From Planococcus sp. ISL-110 (lineage in GTDB: Bacteria; Bacillota; Bacilli; Bacillales_A; Planococcaceae): a stretch of DNA of 64,000 nucleotides. The first letter of the stretch is position 1. Each line of letters begins with the position of its first letter. Under the pieces are notes generated by a model. It searched no databases. It had not been told where the DNA came from and saw nothing but the letters and a program-made list of their open reading frames with translations. The position numbers and the translations under genes were made by a program. Shown here piece by piece: positions 44,131 through 53,469 of this stretch. The DNA lies in contig NZ_JAGGPX010000027.1 in NCBI RefSeq assembly GCF_018613575.1, positions 83,085 through 147,084 of the forward strand. The letters are read 5' to 3'.

Positions 44131-46531
44131 GCTGATCCTCCTTTTTGGACAACCGCAGTTTGATCATGGTGATGATGCCGATGGCGGTAATGCCCAGTAC
44201 AGCAATTTCAAACAATGTATCAAATCCACGGTAATCAACCAAGATAACATTGACAATATTTCCTCCGCCCGCTTCCGAGTAGACAGTTTCTTTGTAGAAC
44301 TCAGAAATGGAAGGCAAAGCCTTCTGTGAATGGGACGATAAGGCAATTAAAGTCATAGTAACGCCAACGCCCACTGCAACGAGGGCATTTCCTAGCCGGA
44401 AGCCCATGCGCTCTTCTTTTCGGCTCATTTGAGGCAAGTGATAAAATGCCAGCAAGAACAGTGCAACCGAAATGGTCTCGATTACCAGTTGGGTCAATGC
44501 CAAATCCGGCGCGCGGAAAATGACAAAGAACAAGGCGACTGAATAGCCGACAGCCCCCAAGGCGATAATTGCCGTAAGCCTCGATTTTGAAACGAGAATG
44601 GTCATCGTTGAACCAACTAAGGCAACCAAAATGACAATTTCATAAAATCCGACTGGTGCCAGGTTAGTTAGATCTAGAGCAAAAGCCTCGGTCAGATACA
44701 TAGTCCCAAGAAGGATGAAAATCATGAAACTGAACATATACACCAAGTAGGAACGGATAAAGCCTGTCATATAAAGCATCGAGAAACGGTTTGCACCACC
44801 ATCGCTCAGGAACATCAAGTTATCGTATAAAGCGTTCAACGAGATAGCATCCGGGAAACGGTCGTAGCTCTTCTGCCACCTGTGCAAGGTCCAGAACATC
44901 AGTCCACCAACGGCAAAGATGCCGAGGGTCATAAAGAGTTCAGTGTTAAAACCGTGCCAGGCGGATACATGGATATCAACTTCTGCCGGTGAACTGTACA
45001 GGAAGGGTTGGATAGCCATGACGGCCGGCTTCACGAGCCAGTCTCCGACAAGATTCGGGATGAAGAAAATCACGATCACAAGTATGGCAAGGAACACCGG
45101 AGAAATGAGCATCCCGATTGGAGCTTCATGGGCCGGCTTCGGCAATTGCTCCGGCTTGTGCTTGCCGGCAAAGGTATGAAACACAAAATAGAAGCTGTAG
45201 ATAAATGTGAAAACCGATCCGAGCCAAGCGACAACAGGGAATAGGACACCCCAGACGTCCATGGAGAACAAGTCGAATTCCGTCAATGACAGCATGGCAG
45301 TCAGGAACATTTCCTTGCTTAGGAAGCCACCGAATGGGGGCAAGCCTGCCATCGAGAAAGCTCCGATCATGGCAACGGTGAAACTAACCGGCATCAAGCT
45401 CATCAACCCGCCCAGTTTGCGGATGTCCCGTGTACCAGTTTCGTGGTCGATAATGCCTGCAATCATGAACAGGCTGCCTTTAAAGACAGCGTGGTTGATC
45501 AGATGGAAAATCGCGGCGAATCCGGCATACTTGAAAGTGGTTTCCGCAATATTGTCAACGTGGTAGCCAGCGGCCGAAGCCCCAAGCAACGACATGATCA
45601 AGCCAAGCTGGGAAACCGTAGAGAATGCCAAAATGCCTTTCAGGTCTTTTTGTTTTAAGGCAAAAAACGAACCCCAGAACATGGTGAACAATCCGACTCC
45701 GGCAACCAGCCACATCCACGTACCGGATATGGCGAAAACAGGGGTCAAGCGAGCAACCAAATACAAGCCTGCTTTTACCATGGTCGCGGAGTGCAGGTAA
45801 GCGCTGACTGGAGTCGGGGCTTCCATTGCATCGGGAAGCCAGATATAGAAAGGGAATTGGGCTGATTTGGTGAATGCGCCAAGCAACACCAGCACAAGAG
45901 CCCAGATGAAGAAATCATGTGTCGCCATTTCCGGCGCCAACGTAATTAATTCACGTATCGAGTATGTATTGCCCATAATACTTAGCAGCACAAAGCCCCC
46001 GAGCATCATCAATCCCCCGAAAACGGTGATCATCATGGATTTTAATGCACCAAACCTTGAACGGTCGCGGGTATACCAATAACCGATCAACAGGAAAGAT
46101 GATATCGATGTCAATTCCCAGAACAGGTAAAGCGTGATCAGGTGATCACTTTGGACAATGCCGAGCATCGCCGTCATGAACATCAAGAGATAGACATAGA
46201 AATTATGTAATTGTTCACGGTGTTTGTCCAAATAGAAAATGGAGTACAGCACCACTAAAGCTCCGATGCCAGTAATCAGCAAGGTGAACAGCAGACTCAA
46301 TCCATCGATATACGCGACAAATGCGATATCAAGTGAAGGAATCCATTGGAATTCAGAAACCAGGTTGCCGCCATCGATGGTGGTAGGGAGCAATGAAGCG
46401 TAGTAAATGAATAAAATGACGGGCACGGTCAACACAAACCAGCCTGTATGGATCTTTCCGACTTTCTTAAATAGCAGCGGAATAAACAGAGCTGCAAGCA
46501 AAGGTAAAAAGATTAAAAATACAAATGACAA
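44117..46531 (-). CDS. mrpA: Mrp Na+/H+ antiporter subunit MrpA
   Basis: 804-residue largest subunit, related to NuoL (N-terminal part, ~500 residues) with a C-terminal extension carrying an MrpB-like/MbeD-like domain. Seen: FWELTSISSFLLIGYWYTR with the buried Glu, KSAQFPFYIWLPDAMEAPTP and HLINHAVFKGSLFMIAGIID, the proton-channel blocks. The complex exports Na+ in exchange for protons and supports growth at high pH and salt. First gene of the operon in order A-B-C-D-E-F-G. Confidence 0.97.
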   Translation of the reverse strand: MSFVFLIFLPLLAALFIPLLFKKVGKIHTGWFVLTVPVILFIYYASLLPTTIDGGNLVSEFQWIPSLDIAFVAYIDGLSLLFTLLITGIGALVVLYSIFYLDKHREQLHNFYVYLLMFMTAMLGIVQSDHLITLYLFWELTSISSFLLIGYWYTRDRSRFGALKSMMITVFGGLMMLGGFVLLSIMGNTYSIRELITLAPEMATHDFFIWALVLVLLGAFTKSAQFPFYIWLPDAMEAPTPVSAYLHSATMVKAGLYLVARLTPVFAISGTWMWLVAGVGLFTMFWGSFFALKQKDLKGILAFSTVSQLGLIMSLLGASAAGYHVDNIAETTFKYAGFAAIFHLINHAVFKGSLFMIAGIIDHETGTRDIRKLGGLMSLMPVSFTVAMIGAFSMAGLPPFGGFLSKEMFLTAMLSLTEFDLFSMDVWGVLFPVVAWLGSVFTFIYSFYFVFHTFAGKHKPEQLPKPAHEAPIGMLISPVFLAILVIVIFFIPNLVGDWLVKPAVMAIQPFLYSSPAEVDIHVSAWHGFNTELFMTLGIFAVGGLMFWTLHRWQKSYDRFPDAISLNALYDNLMFLSDGGANRFSMLYMTGFIRSYLVYMFSFMIFILLGTMYLTEAFALDLTNLAPVGFYEIVILVALVGSTMTILVSKSRLTAIIALGAVGYSVALFFVIFRAPDLALTQLVIETISVALFLLAFYHLPQMSRKEERMGFRLGNALVAVGVGVTMTLIALSSHSQKALPSISEFYKETVYSEAGGGNIVNVILVDYRGFDTLFEIAVLGITAIGIITMIKLRLSKKEDQHENK

Positions 46532-46563
46532 ATGAATCCTCCTTCCAGCATATACGTGATGAG

Positions 46564-46605
46564 TTTCTAATTAGAAATTATAACGCAAATCGGGTGGATT
46601 TGCAC
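46564..46605 (-). promoter_or_regulatory. Probable mrp promoter with two palindromes
   Basis: On the minus strand TATAAT (46582-46577) is a good -10; the -35 position (46605-46600) holds GTGCAA, a poor match. Between them is a perfect 7-5-7 dyad GCAAATC-GGGTG-GATTTGC (46585-46603) and right after the -10 a 14-base perfect palindrome TTTCTAATTAGAAA (46564-46577). This looks like a controlled promoter. Confidence 0.5.
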
Positions 46606-46706
46606 CGTTCATCCACCAACGGAACTGAATCGAATCTATTTTCGATAAGCTTTTAAGATAGGAAGAAAGCCGATTAAATTAATTTTGTGAATTTGGACCA
46701 AAGCAA

Positions 46707-46745
46707 TAAAAAAGCCGTTTTTCAGTTGAAAAACGGCTTTTTTTA
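46707..46745. terminator. Terminator of the MFS gene
   Basis: On the minus strand AAAAAAAGCCGTTTTTC/GAAAAACGGCTTTTTT stem with T run; symmetric enough to work both ways. Confidence 0.85.
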
Positions 46746-47975
46746 CGTATTCTTCAGTTCCTGTTCAAGCAATACATCTTCAAAATCCTGCTGAGGTTTG
46801 GCCAGCGTGAACCGCAGGAAGGAAAAAGCGATGACAAACAGCACACCCGTAACGATAAAGACGGAGGAGATGCCGATAAAGCCGCTGACAATCCCGCCAA
46901 ACATCGGGCCGATGATGTTTCCAAGAAACCGGAAGCTGGTATTGTAGCCCATGATTTCCCCTTGAATTTCGATTGGCGCTTCCCGGCGCATCAAGGCGGT
47001 TGTCGTCGGAATCATTCCGCCGACTGCGATGCCGAACAATAAGCGCAAAACGATCAATTGCCAAAGTTCAGTGACGAAGGCCTGAGGAATGATAAAGACG
47101 AATGCCAGTAACAGCAGCATGCCAAGAACTTTTTCATAGCCGATTGAGTCACCGAGTCTTCCCCAGCGGCGGGCGAACAGCAGGTTGCCGACACCGGTGG
47201 CGCTGAAGGTGATTCCAGCAAGAAATGCAACCTGGGCGCTGCCTTCCGTTAATTCTGCCACATACAAGGATAACAGGGGCTGAATGCTGAAGGTGCCAAT
47301 TTGGATCAATGCGGTGATAATCATGACATTAAGCATCAAACGGTGGCTTAATATTCCGCTAATGATCGTTTTCGGGGCATAGACATGGGCATCTTTCAAT
47401 TTGACACGCTTGATTTCATGCAGGCCAAAGACCACAAACAATGCCGCAATGGCAATCACACTGGCTGTAATCAGGAAGGTATATTCGAAACCGAAAGCGT
47501 CTGCCATCAACCCGCCGAGAACAGGTCCAAACAGCGTACCTGAGACACTGCCCATCTGCAGCGTTCCCAGCGTTTTTCCTGCTGTTTCCTTAGAGGTCTG
47601 GGAGCTGACAAAAGCCAGAGATGTCGGAATGAACCCCGTCACCACGCCCATGAACAAACGGATCATGAACAGTTCCGAGACAGAATCGGCTGTTCCCATC
47701 AGGAAGATGCTGATGGCGATGCCGAATCCGTTGATGATCAAAATGGGCTTGAAGCCATATTTGTCGGCAATGCGTCCCCAAATCGGAGACATGATCAAAG
47801 CGGCAACAAAAGTCACACCGAAAACTAGGCCGGACCAGCGCTGTACATATTCGTCTGTGAAATTGCCGAGCGATTCAATATAAAGAGATAAAAAGGGCAT
47901 AATCATGGTAGTGCTTCCGGCGACCAGGAAATTGGTGAACATGATAATAAAGAAATTCTTTTTTTGAGTATCCAT
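46743..47975 (-). CDS. Major facilitator superfamily transporter, drug-efflux type
   Basis: 410-residue MFS protein with 12 predicted helices of the DHA1 (H+-coupled efflux) class. Seen: the loop 2-3 motif GRIADKYGFKPILI, a helix 5 block GTLFGPVLGGLMADAFGF (motif C, typical of antiporters), and RRWGRLGDSIGYEKV repeating the loop motif in the second half. It stands alone. Drug export is the likely class; substrates are unknown. Confidence 0.88.
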   Translation of the reverse strand: MDTQKKNFFIIMFTNFLVAGSTTMIMPFLSLYIESLGNFTDEYVQRWSGLVFGVTFVAALIMSPIWGRIADKYGFKPILIINGFGIAISIFLMGTADSVSELFMIRLFMGVVTGFIPTSLAFVSSQTSKETAGKTLGTLQMGSVSGTLFGPVLGGLMADAFGFEYTFLITASVIAIAALFVVFGLHEIKRVKLKDAHVYAPKTIISGILSHRLMLNVMIITALIQIGTFSIQPLLSLYVAELTEGSAQVAFLAGITFSATGVGNLLFARRWGRLGDSIGYEKVLGMLLLLAFVFIIPQAFVTELWQLIVLRLLFGIAVGGMIPTTTALMRREAPIEIQGEIMGYNTSFRFLGNIIGPMFGGIVSGFIGISSVFIVTGVLFVIAFSFLRFTLAKPQQDFEDVLLEQELKNT

Positions 47976-48102
47976 AAGGAACCCTTCTTTCTGAGAGAAG
48001 CAACTGTTCTTATTATATAATACTTCGTCACACGAAAAAAGCGCTAAAAATTACCAATGAATTCAAAAAACTTCTATGCTAAAATAAGGCGGGGTGAAAA
48101 AG

Positions 48103-48795
48103 ATGAAAAAAATAATGATGACGCCGATTTTATTGGCATTATTCCTGGGCGCATGCTCAGGGCAGGAAGCGGAAACGGAAACTGAAGAACCAAACCAAAG
48201 CGAAGTGATAGAAGTGGACGGCTACCCGCAACTGTCGGCAGAAGTTGCCGACAACGAAGCGCTTGTAGAGCTCAATACATCCATGGGAACCATGCAGGTC
48301 AAATTGTTTCCTGATATTGCGCCAAAAACGGTGGAAAACTTTTTGACGCATGCAGAGGAAGGCTATTATGATGGGCTGACTTTCCATCGCGTCATTCAGG
48401 ACTTTATGCTCCAAACGGGAGATCCGACCGGAACGGGTGGTGGTGGCGAAAGCATCTACGGGACTCCATTTGAAGATGAATTCAATGACCATCTTTTCAA
48501 CATTCGTGGTGCCTTGTCGATGGCAAACGCTGGACCTGGCACAAATGGCAGCCAGTTCTTCATCGTCCAGGCACCAACAGTGGACGAAGATATGTTGACC
48601 AGCGACCATCCGGAAGAAATCCGGGCGGTCTACCTGGAAGAAGGGGGCACACCTTGGCTTGACGGCAAACACACCGTATTTGGCCAAGTGATCGAAGGCA
48701 TGGATGTAGTCGATGCCATCGCGGCAGTTGAAGTGGCAGATTCCAAGCCAGTCGAAGACGTGACTATCGAGTCCATCGAAATTCTGGAGCAATAA
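48103..48795 (+). CDS. Cyclophilin-type peptidyl-prolyl isomerase lipoprotein
   Basis: Lipid-anchored extracytoplasmic prolyl isomerase. Seen: signal peptide with lipobox LGAC (Cys18), a Glu/Thr-rich linker, then a cyclophilin domain with [20 protein letters not shown] containing the catalytic Arg-x4-FMxQ stretch, and [19 protein letters not shown]. 230 residues. ATG at 48103 is six bases after GGCGGGGTG; the GTG at 48094 falls in the ribosome site. Expected to help fold secreted proteins, parallel to PrsA. Confidence 0.93.
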   Translation: MKKIMMTPILLALFLGACSGQEAETETEEPNQSEVIEVDGYPQLSAEVADNEALVELNTSMGTMQVKLFPDIAPKTVENFLTHAEEGYYDGLTFHRVIQDFMLQTGDPTGTGGGGESIYGTPFEDEFNDHLFNIRGALSMANAGPGTNGSQFFIVQAPTVDEDMLTSDHPEEIRAVYLEEGGTPWLDGKHTVFGQVIEGMDVVDAIAAVEVADSKPVEDVTIESIEILEQ

Positions 48796-48801
48796 ACGGA
48801 G

Positions 48802-48839
48802 GCAGAAAACCTGTTATAACAGGTTTTCTGCTTTTATTT
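48802..48839 (+). terminator. Terminator of the cyclophilin gene
   Basis: Perfect palindrome GCAGAAAACCTGTTATAACAGGTTTTCTGC followed by a T-rich tail. Confidence 0.88.
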
Positions 48840-48923
48840 ATGTGCTTTCATAGCTTTTAACAGTAGATGTTTCTTACAAATGGCTTGCGCTCAAATACGA
48901 AGCGAATTGCATCACCTGAAATG

Positions 48924-48964
48924 AAAAAAGAGCTTTCGGCAGAAATCGCCGAAAGCTCTTTTTT
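48924..48964. terminator. Terminator of the XRE regulator gene
   Basis: Stem AAAAAAGAGCTTTCGGC/GCCGAAAGCTCTTTTTT, symmetric; ends the minus-strand regulator and backs up the cyclophilin terminator. Confidence 0.9.
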
Positions 48965-48973
48965 GTCATGATC

Positions 48974-49192
48974 TTATTTTGATCCTAAACCGTCCACTAA
49001 GTTGGAAGCAGGTACTTCCAATGCATTTGAAAGAATAAGGATGGTTTGATTTGATGGGACTTCTTCCCCACTTTCATAGGCTTGAAGCTTGGCAACACCA
49101 ATTCTCGTTTTCAGGGCCAATTCATCTAATGATAAGTTACGCTCTTCGCGAAGCGCTTTTAATTGGGCGTGTAAATCTTTTTTCAAATTCAT
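48974..49192 (-). CDS. Small XRE-family DNA-binding protein
   Basis: 72-residue protein made of one Cro/C1-type helix-turn-helix. Seen: LREERNLSLDELALKTRIGV and KLQAYESGEEVPSNQTILIL, with the recognition helix at about residues 30-40. No second domain, so it is a bare DNA-binding module. AAGGAG is only three bases before the ATG; a TTG two codons later has better spacing. It is divergent from no regulated gene in an obvious way; target unknown. Confidence 0.87.
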   Translation of the reverse strand: MNLKKDLHAQLKALREERNLSLDELALKTRIGVAKLQAYESGEEVPSNQTILILSNALEVPASNLVDGLGSK

Positions 49193-49288
49193 GCACTCCT
49201 TCTTATATGGAACTTTCTTCTATTTATATACTATCACGCACAGATATTTTTCGATAGGATAAGTTATGGAATTTTTCGAAAAACTGTA

Positions 49289-50623
49289 TTAGAAAATGGC
49301 GATGATTCCACGGATAAAGACGACGACAATAGCGATCGGCGCAACATAGCGAACAAGTACACGCCAGACGTCAACCCATACCTTCTGCTGTGAAAGCTCA
49401 TTGTGCGCTTCTTCCTTCGTCAGGACATAACCTGCAAATAGCGCAGTAAATAATGCCCCAAGAGGCAATCCAATTCGGCTGGTCAAGGTATCGACGAAGT
49501 CGAAGAAGGTCAAGCCAAAGAAAATTTCCTGTGGCATGACACCGAAAGACAAAGCGCTTGGAATGCCGACGATGAAAATCATCAAGCCGAAAATAAATGC
49601 GACACGACGGCGGCGATCGTATTTGTTTTTGACGCCTATGGAAACCGTGATCTCCAGCATGGAAATGGATGAAGTCAAAGTTGCGAAAAGCAACAGAACA
49701 AAGAAGATGATCATCAGGAATTCACCCATGAACAATTGATCGAATATGGCTGGCAAAATGATGAATACCAGTCCTGGTCCCTGATCAGGAGTATAGCCTA
49801 GAGAGAAGACTGCCGGGAAAATGATTAATCCTGCCATGATTGAGATTACAATATTCAGTGACACAACGCTGACGGATGAGCGTGTCAGGTTTTCAGATTT
49901 AGGCAGATAGGATGAATAAGTGATCATCCCGGCGACACCAACACTCAACGAGAAGAAGGCTTGTCCAAGTGCAATCAATGCTGTCTCGAAATTAAAGAAA
50001 GACCAGTCCGGAACAAACATGAAGCGTACGCCTTCCATGGCGCCATCAAGTGTTAATGAACGGATCATCAGCACCACGAAGAAAATCAATAAAGCAGGCA
50101 TCATGATTTTGCTGGCTCGTTCAATGCCACCCTTGATGCCACCTTGTACGATCCAAATCGTCAATCCCATGAAAGCGGCCTGTGCAAGTAGAACTTCCCA
50201 TGGATTTGTAATAATGCCGGTGAACAGTTCAGCAAACTCAGCATCTCCTAAATCGGATAACTGGAACAGAATAGAGCGGCCCAAATAAGATAAGACCCAG
50301 CCGCCAACAACACTGTAAAAAGACAAAATCAGAAACGAAAAGATAAATCCGGACCAACCGATCAAATACCACGGTTTTCCAGGAGCTTGTTTCCTTAAAC
50401 CGCTGACGGCATCCGCCTGTCCTCTGCGACCAATGACAAATTCAGCTAAAAGGACCGGCAATCCGATTGCCACTGTACTGATAATAAATAGCAGGATAAA
50501 GACACTGCCGCCATTTGCACCGGTTTCATATGGGAACTTCCAAATGGCCCCCAAGCCGATGGCACTTCCTGCTGCTGCAAGAATAAAGCCCAGCTTGGAA
50601 CTCCATTGTTCACGTTTTTTCAA
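49289..50623 (-). CDS. Neurotransmitter:sodium symporter (NSS) family transporter, 11-helix type
   Basis: 444-residue LeuT-fold sodium-coupled amino-acid carrier. Seen: KLGFILAAAGSAIGLGAIWK with unwound helix 1, FSLSVGVAGMITYSSYLPKS in helix 6, and FATLTSSISMLEITVSIG in helix 8. About 60 residues shorter than the NSS protein at 28267 and without an adjacent small subunit, as expected for 11-helix NSS carriers. TTG at 50623 is eight bases after AGGAG; ATG 50629 is only two bases away. Confidence 0.9.
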   Translation of the reverse strand: MKKREQWSSKLGFILAAAGSAIGLGAIWKFPYETGANGGSVFILLFIISTVAIGLPVLLAEFVIGRRGQADAVSGLRKQAPGKPWYLIGWSGFIFSFLILSFYSVVGGWVLSYLGRSILFQLSDLGDAEFAELFTGIITNPWEVLLAQAAFMGLTIWIVQGGIKGGIERASKIMMPALLIFFVVLMIRSLTLDGAMEGVRFMFVPDWSFFNFETALIALGQAFFSLSVGVAGMITYSSYLPKSENLTRSSVSVVSLNIVISIMAGLIIFPAVFSLGYTPDQGPGLVFIILPAIFDQLFMGEFLMIIFFVLLLFATLTSSISMLEITVSIGVKNKYDRRRRVAFIFGLMIFIVGIPSALSFGVMPQEIFFGLTFFDFVDTLTSRIGLPLGALFTALFAGYVLTKEEAHNELSQQKVWVDVWRVLVRYVAPIAIVVVFIRGIIAIF

Positions 50624-50692
50624 GTTCATCACTCCTATTTCATATAGATTTCCTCATTTTACACGAGCAACACTAAAAAAAATAGCAGTTTT

Positions 50693-50720
50693 TGAAACGC
50701 TGCGCCGTTTGGTCCGTATA
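50693..50720 (+). promoter_or_regulatory. ECF-sigma-type promoter before the sigma-like gene
   Basis: TGAAAC (50693-50698), 16-base spacer, CGTATA (50715-50720): an exact match to the TGAAAC-N16-CGTA form used by SigW/SigX-class ECF sigma factors. I found no other such pair in the window. A weaker sigma-A-like pair TTGGTC/CATAAT (50709-50714, 50733-50738) also exists. Confidence 0.65.
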
Positions 50721-50773
50721 GGTACCATTAAACATAATAAAATGATTATTCCGACGAATCAGGGAGTGAGGCA

Positions 50774-53383
50774 ATGACTTTTGCAACTGATCTATATGGA
50801 CAGGCACAAAAAGGGGACAAATCCGCTTTTTATAAATGGGCCGAAGAGATTCAGCCGGATACAGGTCGCTTTGCCTATCAATTGGGCGTCTCTATTGAAA
50901 AACTGCCATATTTCCAACAACTCAGTCTCCGGCGACTGCATAAACAACTAGAACACTTTGCACCTGAGGAAGCAAAGTGCCAACTTTACAAGCTGATGAT
51001 TCAGCAGGCAGAGGCTAACAACCCACCGCTTGAAAACCTGGGAGACCAAGCAGTTTTTGGATTTCAGGAAGACCAGGAACTGCATGCTGAACTGCAAAAA
51101 CTGGAGATGGATCAGCGTATTCCACTGGCTTTATTTTATTTTCATGAAATTCCTTTAAAAGACATCTTGGCGATTACAGAGATGTTGGAGCACCAGGCGT
51201 TAGAGTCAAAGGACATAGGCCTGCAGGCATTGCAGAAACATCTGCAATTGGATGAGAGGCAGCTTCTGCAGCGGCTGGCGATGCTGCATAAATCCTATCG
51301 GCGTTTTCTGCCGCCTCCACCATTTGAACAAGCAATTCCGAACAAAGAAGAAAAATTCCCTGTTGCCGAATCCGCTATAGTAAGTGCATCTCCACAACGT
51401 AAAAAGAAAAAAACAACAATCATACTGGGAGCTGCCAGCCTCTTTTTAGCAGCGGTCATCAGCATCAGCTTTTCTGCAGACGATCAGCAGGCGGGAACGG
51501 CAGGCATTACAGAGTGGCAGGAGGCGGATAGCGTAACAGATGAAATGGTGGCAGACTGGCGCAGCCAATACGAAGAGATTAAAAAAACTTCACCAGAACG
51601 TTTGGGAATGACTAAAGAGCAGTATGAGCAGTTGGAGTATATCAAACTGGCCGACGCCGAGATGGAACGGGTTTTCAGCGCTGATACGCTCGAATCATTA
51701 AGAGCGGATCCTATTAAAATGCAGCTTGAAGCCGATCGCCTTTTCCGGCAGGTCGAAACGCCACGCGGCATGGTTGATTCCTTATCTGGCACCAGTCCGA
51801 TGCTGGCTGCTGAAACGGAGAATTTTCTCCGGAATTACGCAGCTAAGACTGATGAGCTGCGCATATTTGCGGATGGTGTGCTGGTGAAGTACCGGCAGGA
51901 ATTGGAATCGACGATTGTGATGGGTCAGTTGTCTCCGGAAAAACTGCTGGCACAATCTGACAGCTATCCCGAAGAACTGCGTATGGTCGTGGAGGCTTTG
52001 CCTGAATACAACCTGTTCGCAGTCGTACATCCAAACGATAATCGGTTCAGAACCATACGAGACGTTCATATACTCAATCAGCAACAGCCGATTATGAATG
52101 ATCCCTATGCATGGCACTACTTAAATTTATTAAGTAGTGAACCTTATTTTGATAGCAGCGGATTTTTGATGCCAATCGAAACGATTCCGCAATACTTGCT
52201 TTCCATGGAACTGGCACTATTGGAAGAAGGAGGGGAAACAGCCTTGTTTGATGGAATAGAAGTGGCCTATCAGCAAGTCTTTTGGCAATTGATAAAGGGA
52301 AGCGGCAATTCTCCAGTTTTTGATGATGAAGGAAAAGTTAAACCGAATTACCGTAATGCCTGGAATGGTGTAGCTTCTTCTAATCCGATGGCATTTTTGA
52401 TGTTGCCGATTCTGGAAGAAATGGAAGCCAGTGGCTGGACAGTTTCGGCGAATTACGATGAATTGCAGTTTTCCGATTTATTGGATGCTTTAGAAATGGA
52501 AAAATCAGGTAAGCTCGCGGATAAGCTGCCAAATGGCAATTTGGTGATTGAGGACGAATTTGTGGATATGGAGGATTTTGACTGGAGCCGCATACAGCCT
52601 TTGTACAAATCATTCAAAGCTTCTTATGATTTGGAGCTATTGGCGGGTGTACCGCCTCTGGATGTACTGTTCATGTACCATTACGCCAACAAACTCAATG
52701 ATACGGAAACCCTGTGGCATTTGCTGGCAGACAGTCCGTTAAAACCGGCGCTCCAAGTGTTTCAAGAAGAGTGGCAGCCGATCCCCGAATTGACGGAAAA
52801 TGCAAATTGGATCGAACTCTCTGAGGGATTTTATAAACAGCGGGTGAAAGACAAGGTCTATATTTATCCACAAATCGATTCGGATGAATTTATTGAACGA
52901 TTAGATGTACTGCTGGTCACGGAGAAAGACCAGATTTGGCAAATCGACTACCAGCAATACGATAGTTATGATTTAATGGGGGAAGATCAACAGCTTAAGC
53001 AAAGGGTCGAAAAACTGTATGCGTCAATTTCCAATGGATCTCAGAACCAACTACCAACTGAAACAAAAGCTGGCGAAGTGGCTGGTGTATTTTTCAAGGC
53101 CGTCGAAAACGAAGATATAGCCACCATGAGAACACTGATGGCAGATACTGACTGGACAAATGATGAGTTGACATCTTTTTTGGACCTTCACAGCTTTCGG
53201 CCATTTTCTGATTTGGAGCAAATAACATTCAGGACCCATTTCGGCCTGGATCCGGCTGCGAGTCTGAGAGGCGGTATTGAAATAAAATACGCCTCGAGAT
53301 CTCAGAATAGCCTGGTTCAGGAAATGTTTTTCATGAAGAAAACCGAGGATGGCTGGCGGATGACAGACTTAAAAAATTTCTGA
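50774..53383 (+). CDS. ECF-sigma-like domain fused to membrane helix and large extracytoplasmic part
   Basis: 869-residue protein of unusual layout. Residues ~5-80 read like sigma region 2: LYGQAQKGDKSAFYKWAEEI and GRFAYQLGVS, then FQQLSLRRLHKQLEHF where ECF factors have the D-x-x-Q-E-x-F-L-R helix. Residues ~108-157 read like region 4: RIPLALFYFHEIPLKDILAI. A Pro-rich linker and basic KKKKTT lead to one membrane helix (about 215-233), so ~630 residues lie outside. No family is recognised there, except that the last ~100 residues (VAGVFFKAVENEDIATMRTL on) look NTF2/SnoaL-like. No anti-sigma gene is adjacent. Sigma activity is inference; a degenerate relative is possible. Confidence 0.7.
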   Translation: MTFATDLYGQAQKGDKSAFYKWAEEIQPDTGRFAYQLGVSIEKLPYFQQLSLRRLHKQLEHFAPEEAKCQLYKLMIQQAEANNPPLENLGDQAVFGFQEDQELHAELQKLEMDQRIPLALFYFHEIPLKDILAITEMLEHQALESKDIGLQALQKHLQLDERQLLQRLAMLHKSYRRFLPPPPFEQAIPNKEEKFPVAESAIVSASPQRKKKKTTIILGAASLFLAAVISISFSADDQQAGTAGITEWQEADSVTDEMVADWRSQYEEIKKTSPERLGMTKEQYEQLEYIKLADAEMERVFSADTLESLRADPIKMQLEADRLFRQVETPRGMVDSLSGTSPMLAAETENFLRNYAAKTDELRIFADGVLVKYRQELESTIVMGQLSPEKLLAQSDSYPEELRMVVEALPEYNLFAVVHPNDNRFRTIRDVHILNQQQPIMNDPYAWHYLNLLSSEPYFDSSGFLMPIETIPQYLLSMELALLEEGGETALFDGIEVAYQQVFWQLIKGSGNSPVFDDEGKVKPNYRNAWNGVASSNPMAFLMLPILEEMEASGWTVSANYDELQFSDLLDALEMEKSGKLADKLPNGNLVIEDEFVDMEDFDWSRIQPLYKSFKASYDLELLAGVPPLDVLFMYHYANKLNDTETLWHLLADSPLKPALQVFQEEWQPIPELTENANWIELSEGFYKQRVKDKVYIYPQIDSDEFIERLDVLLVTEKDQIWQIDYQQYDSYDLMGEDQQLKQRVEKLYASISNGSQNQLPTETKAGEVAGVFFKAVENEDIATMRTLMADTDWTNDELTSFLDLHSFRPFSDLEQITFRTHFGLDPAASLRGGIEIKYASRSQNSLVQEMFFMKKTEDGWRMTDLKNF

Positions 53384-53385
53384 TT

Positions 53386-53414
53386 TTGCTCTCAGCATAT
53401 ACCTGTGCTATAAT
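53386..53414 (+). promoter_or_regulatory. Promoter of yugI
   Basis: -35 TTGCTC (53386-53391), 17-base spacer, extended -10 TGC-TATAAT (53409-53414). The -35 lies three bases after the stop of the sigma-like gene. Confidence 0.75.
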
Positions 53415-53469
53415 ATACAGATGCCAATAGGTGTACAGGACAATTAGATATGACTAGGAGCGGGTAAAC

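Noticed and set aside
45207..45566. Plus-strand frame of 119 codons inside mrpA
   Set aside because: Composition is that of reverse-complemented membrane codons; mrpA on the other strand is certain.
47401..47883. 160-codon plus-strand frame inside the MFS gene
   Set aside because: Shadow frame, no ribosome site, sequence resembles no protein.
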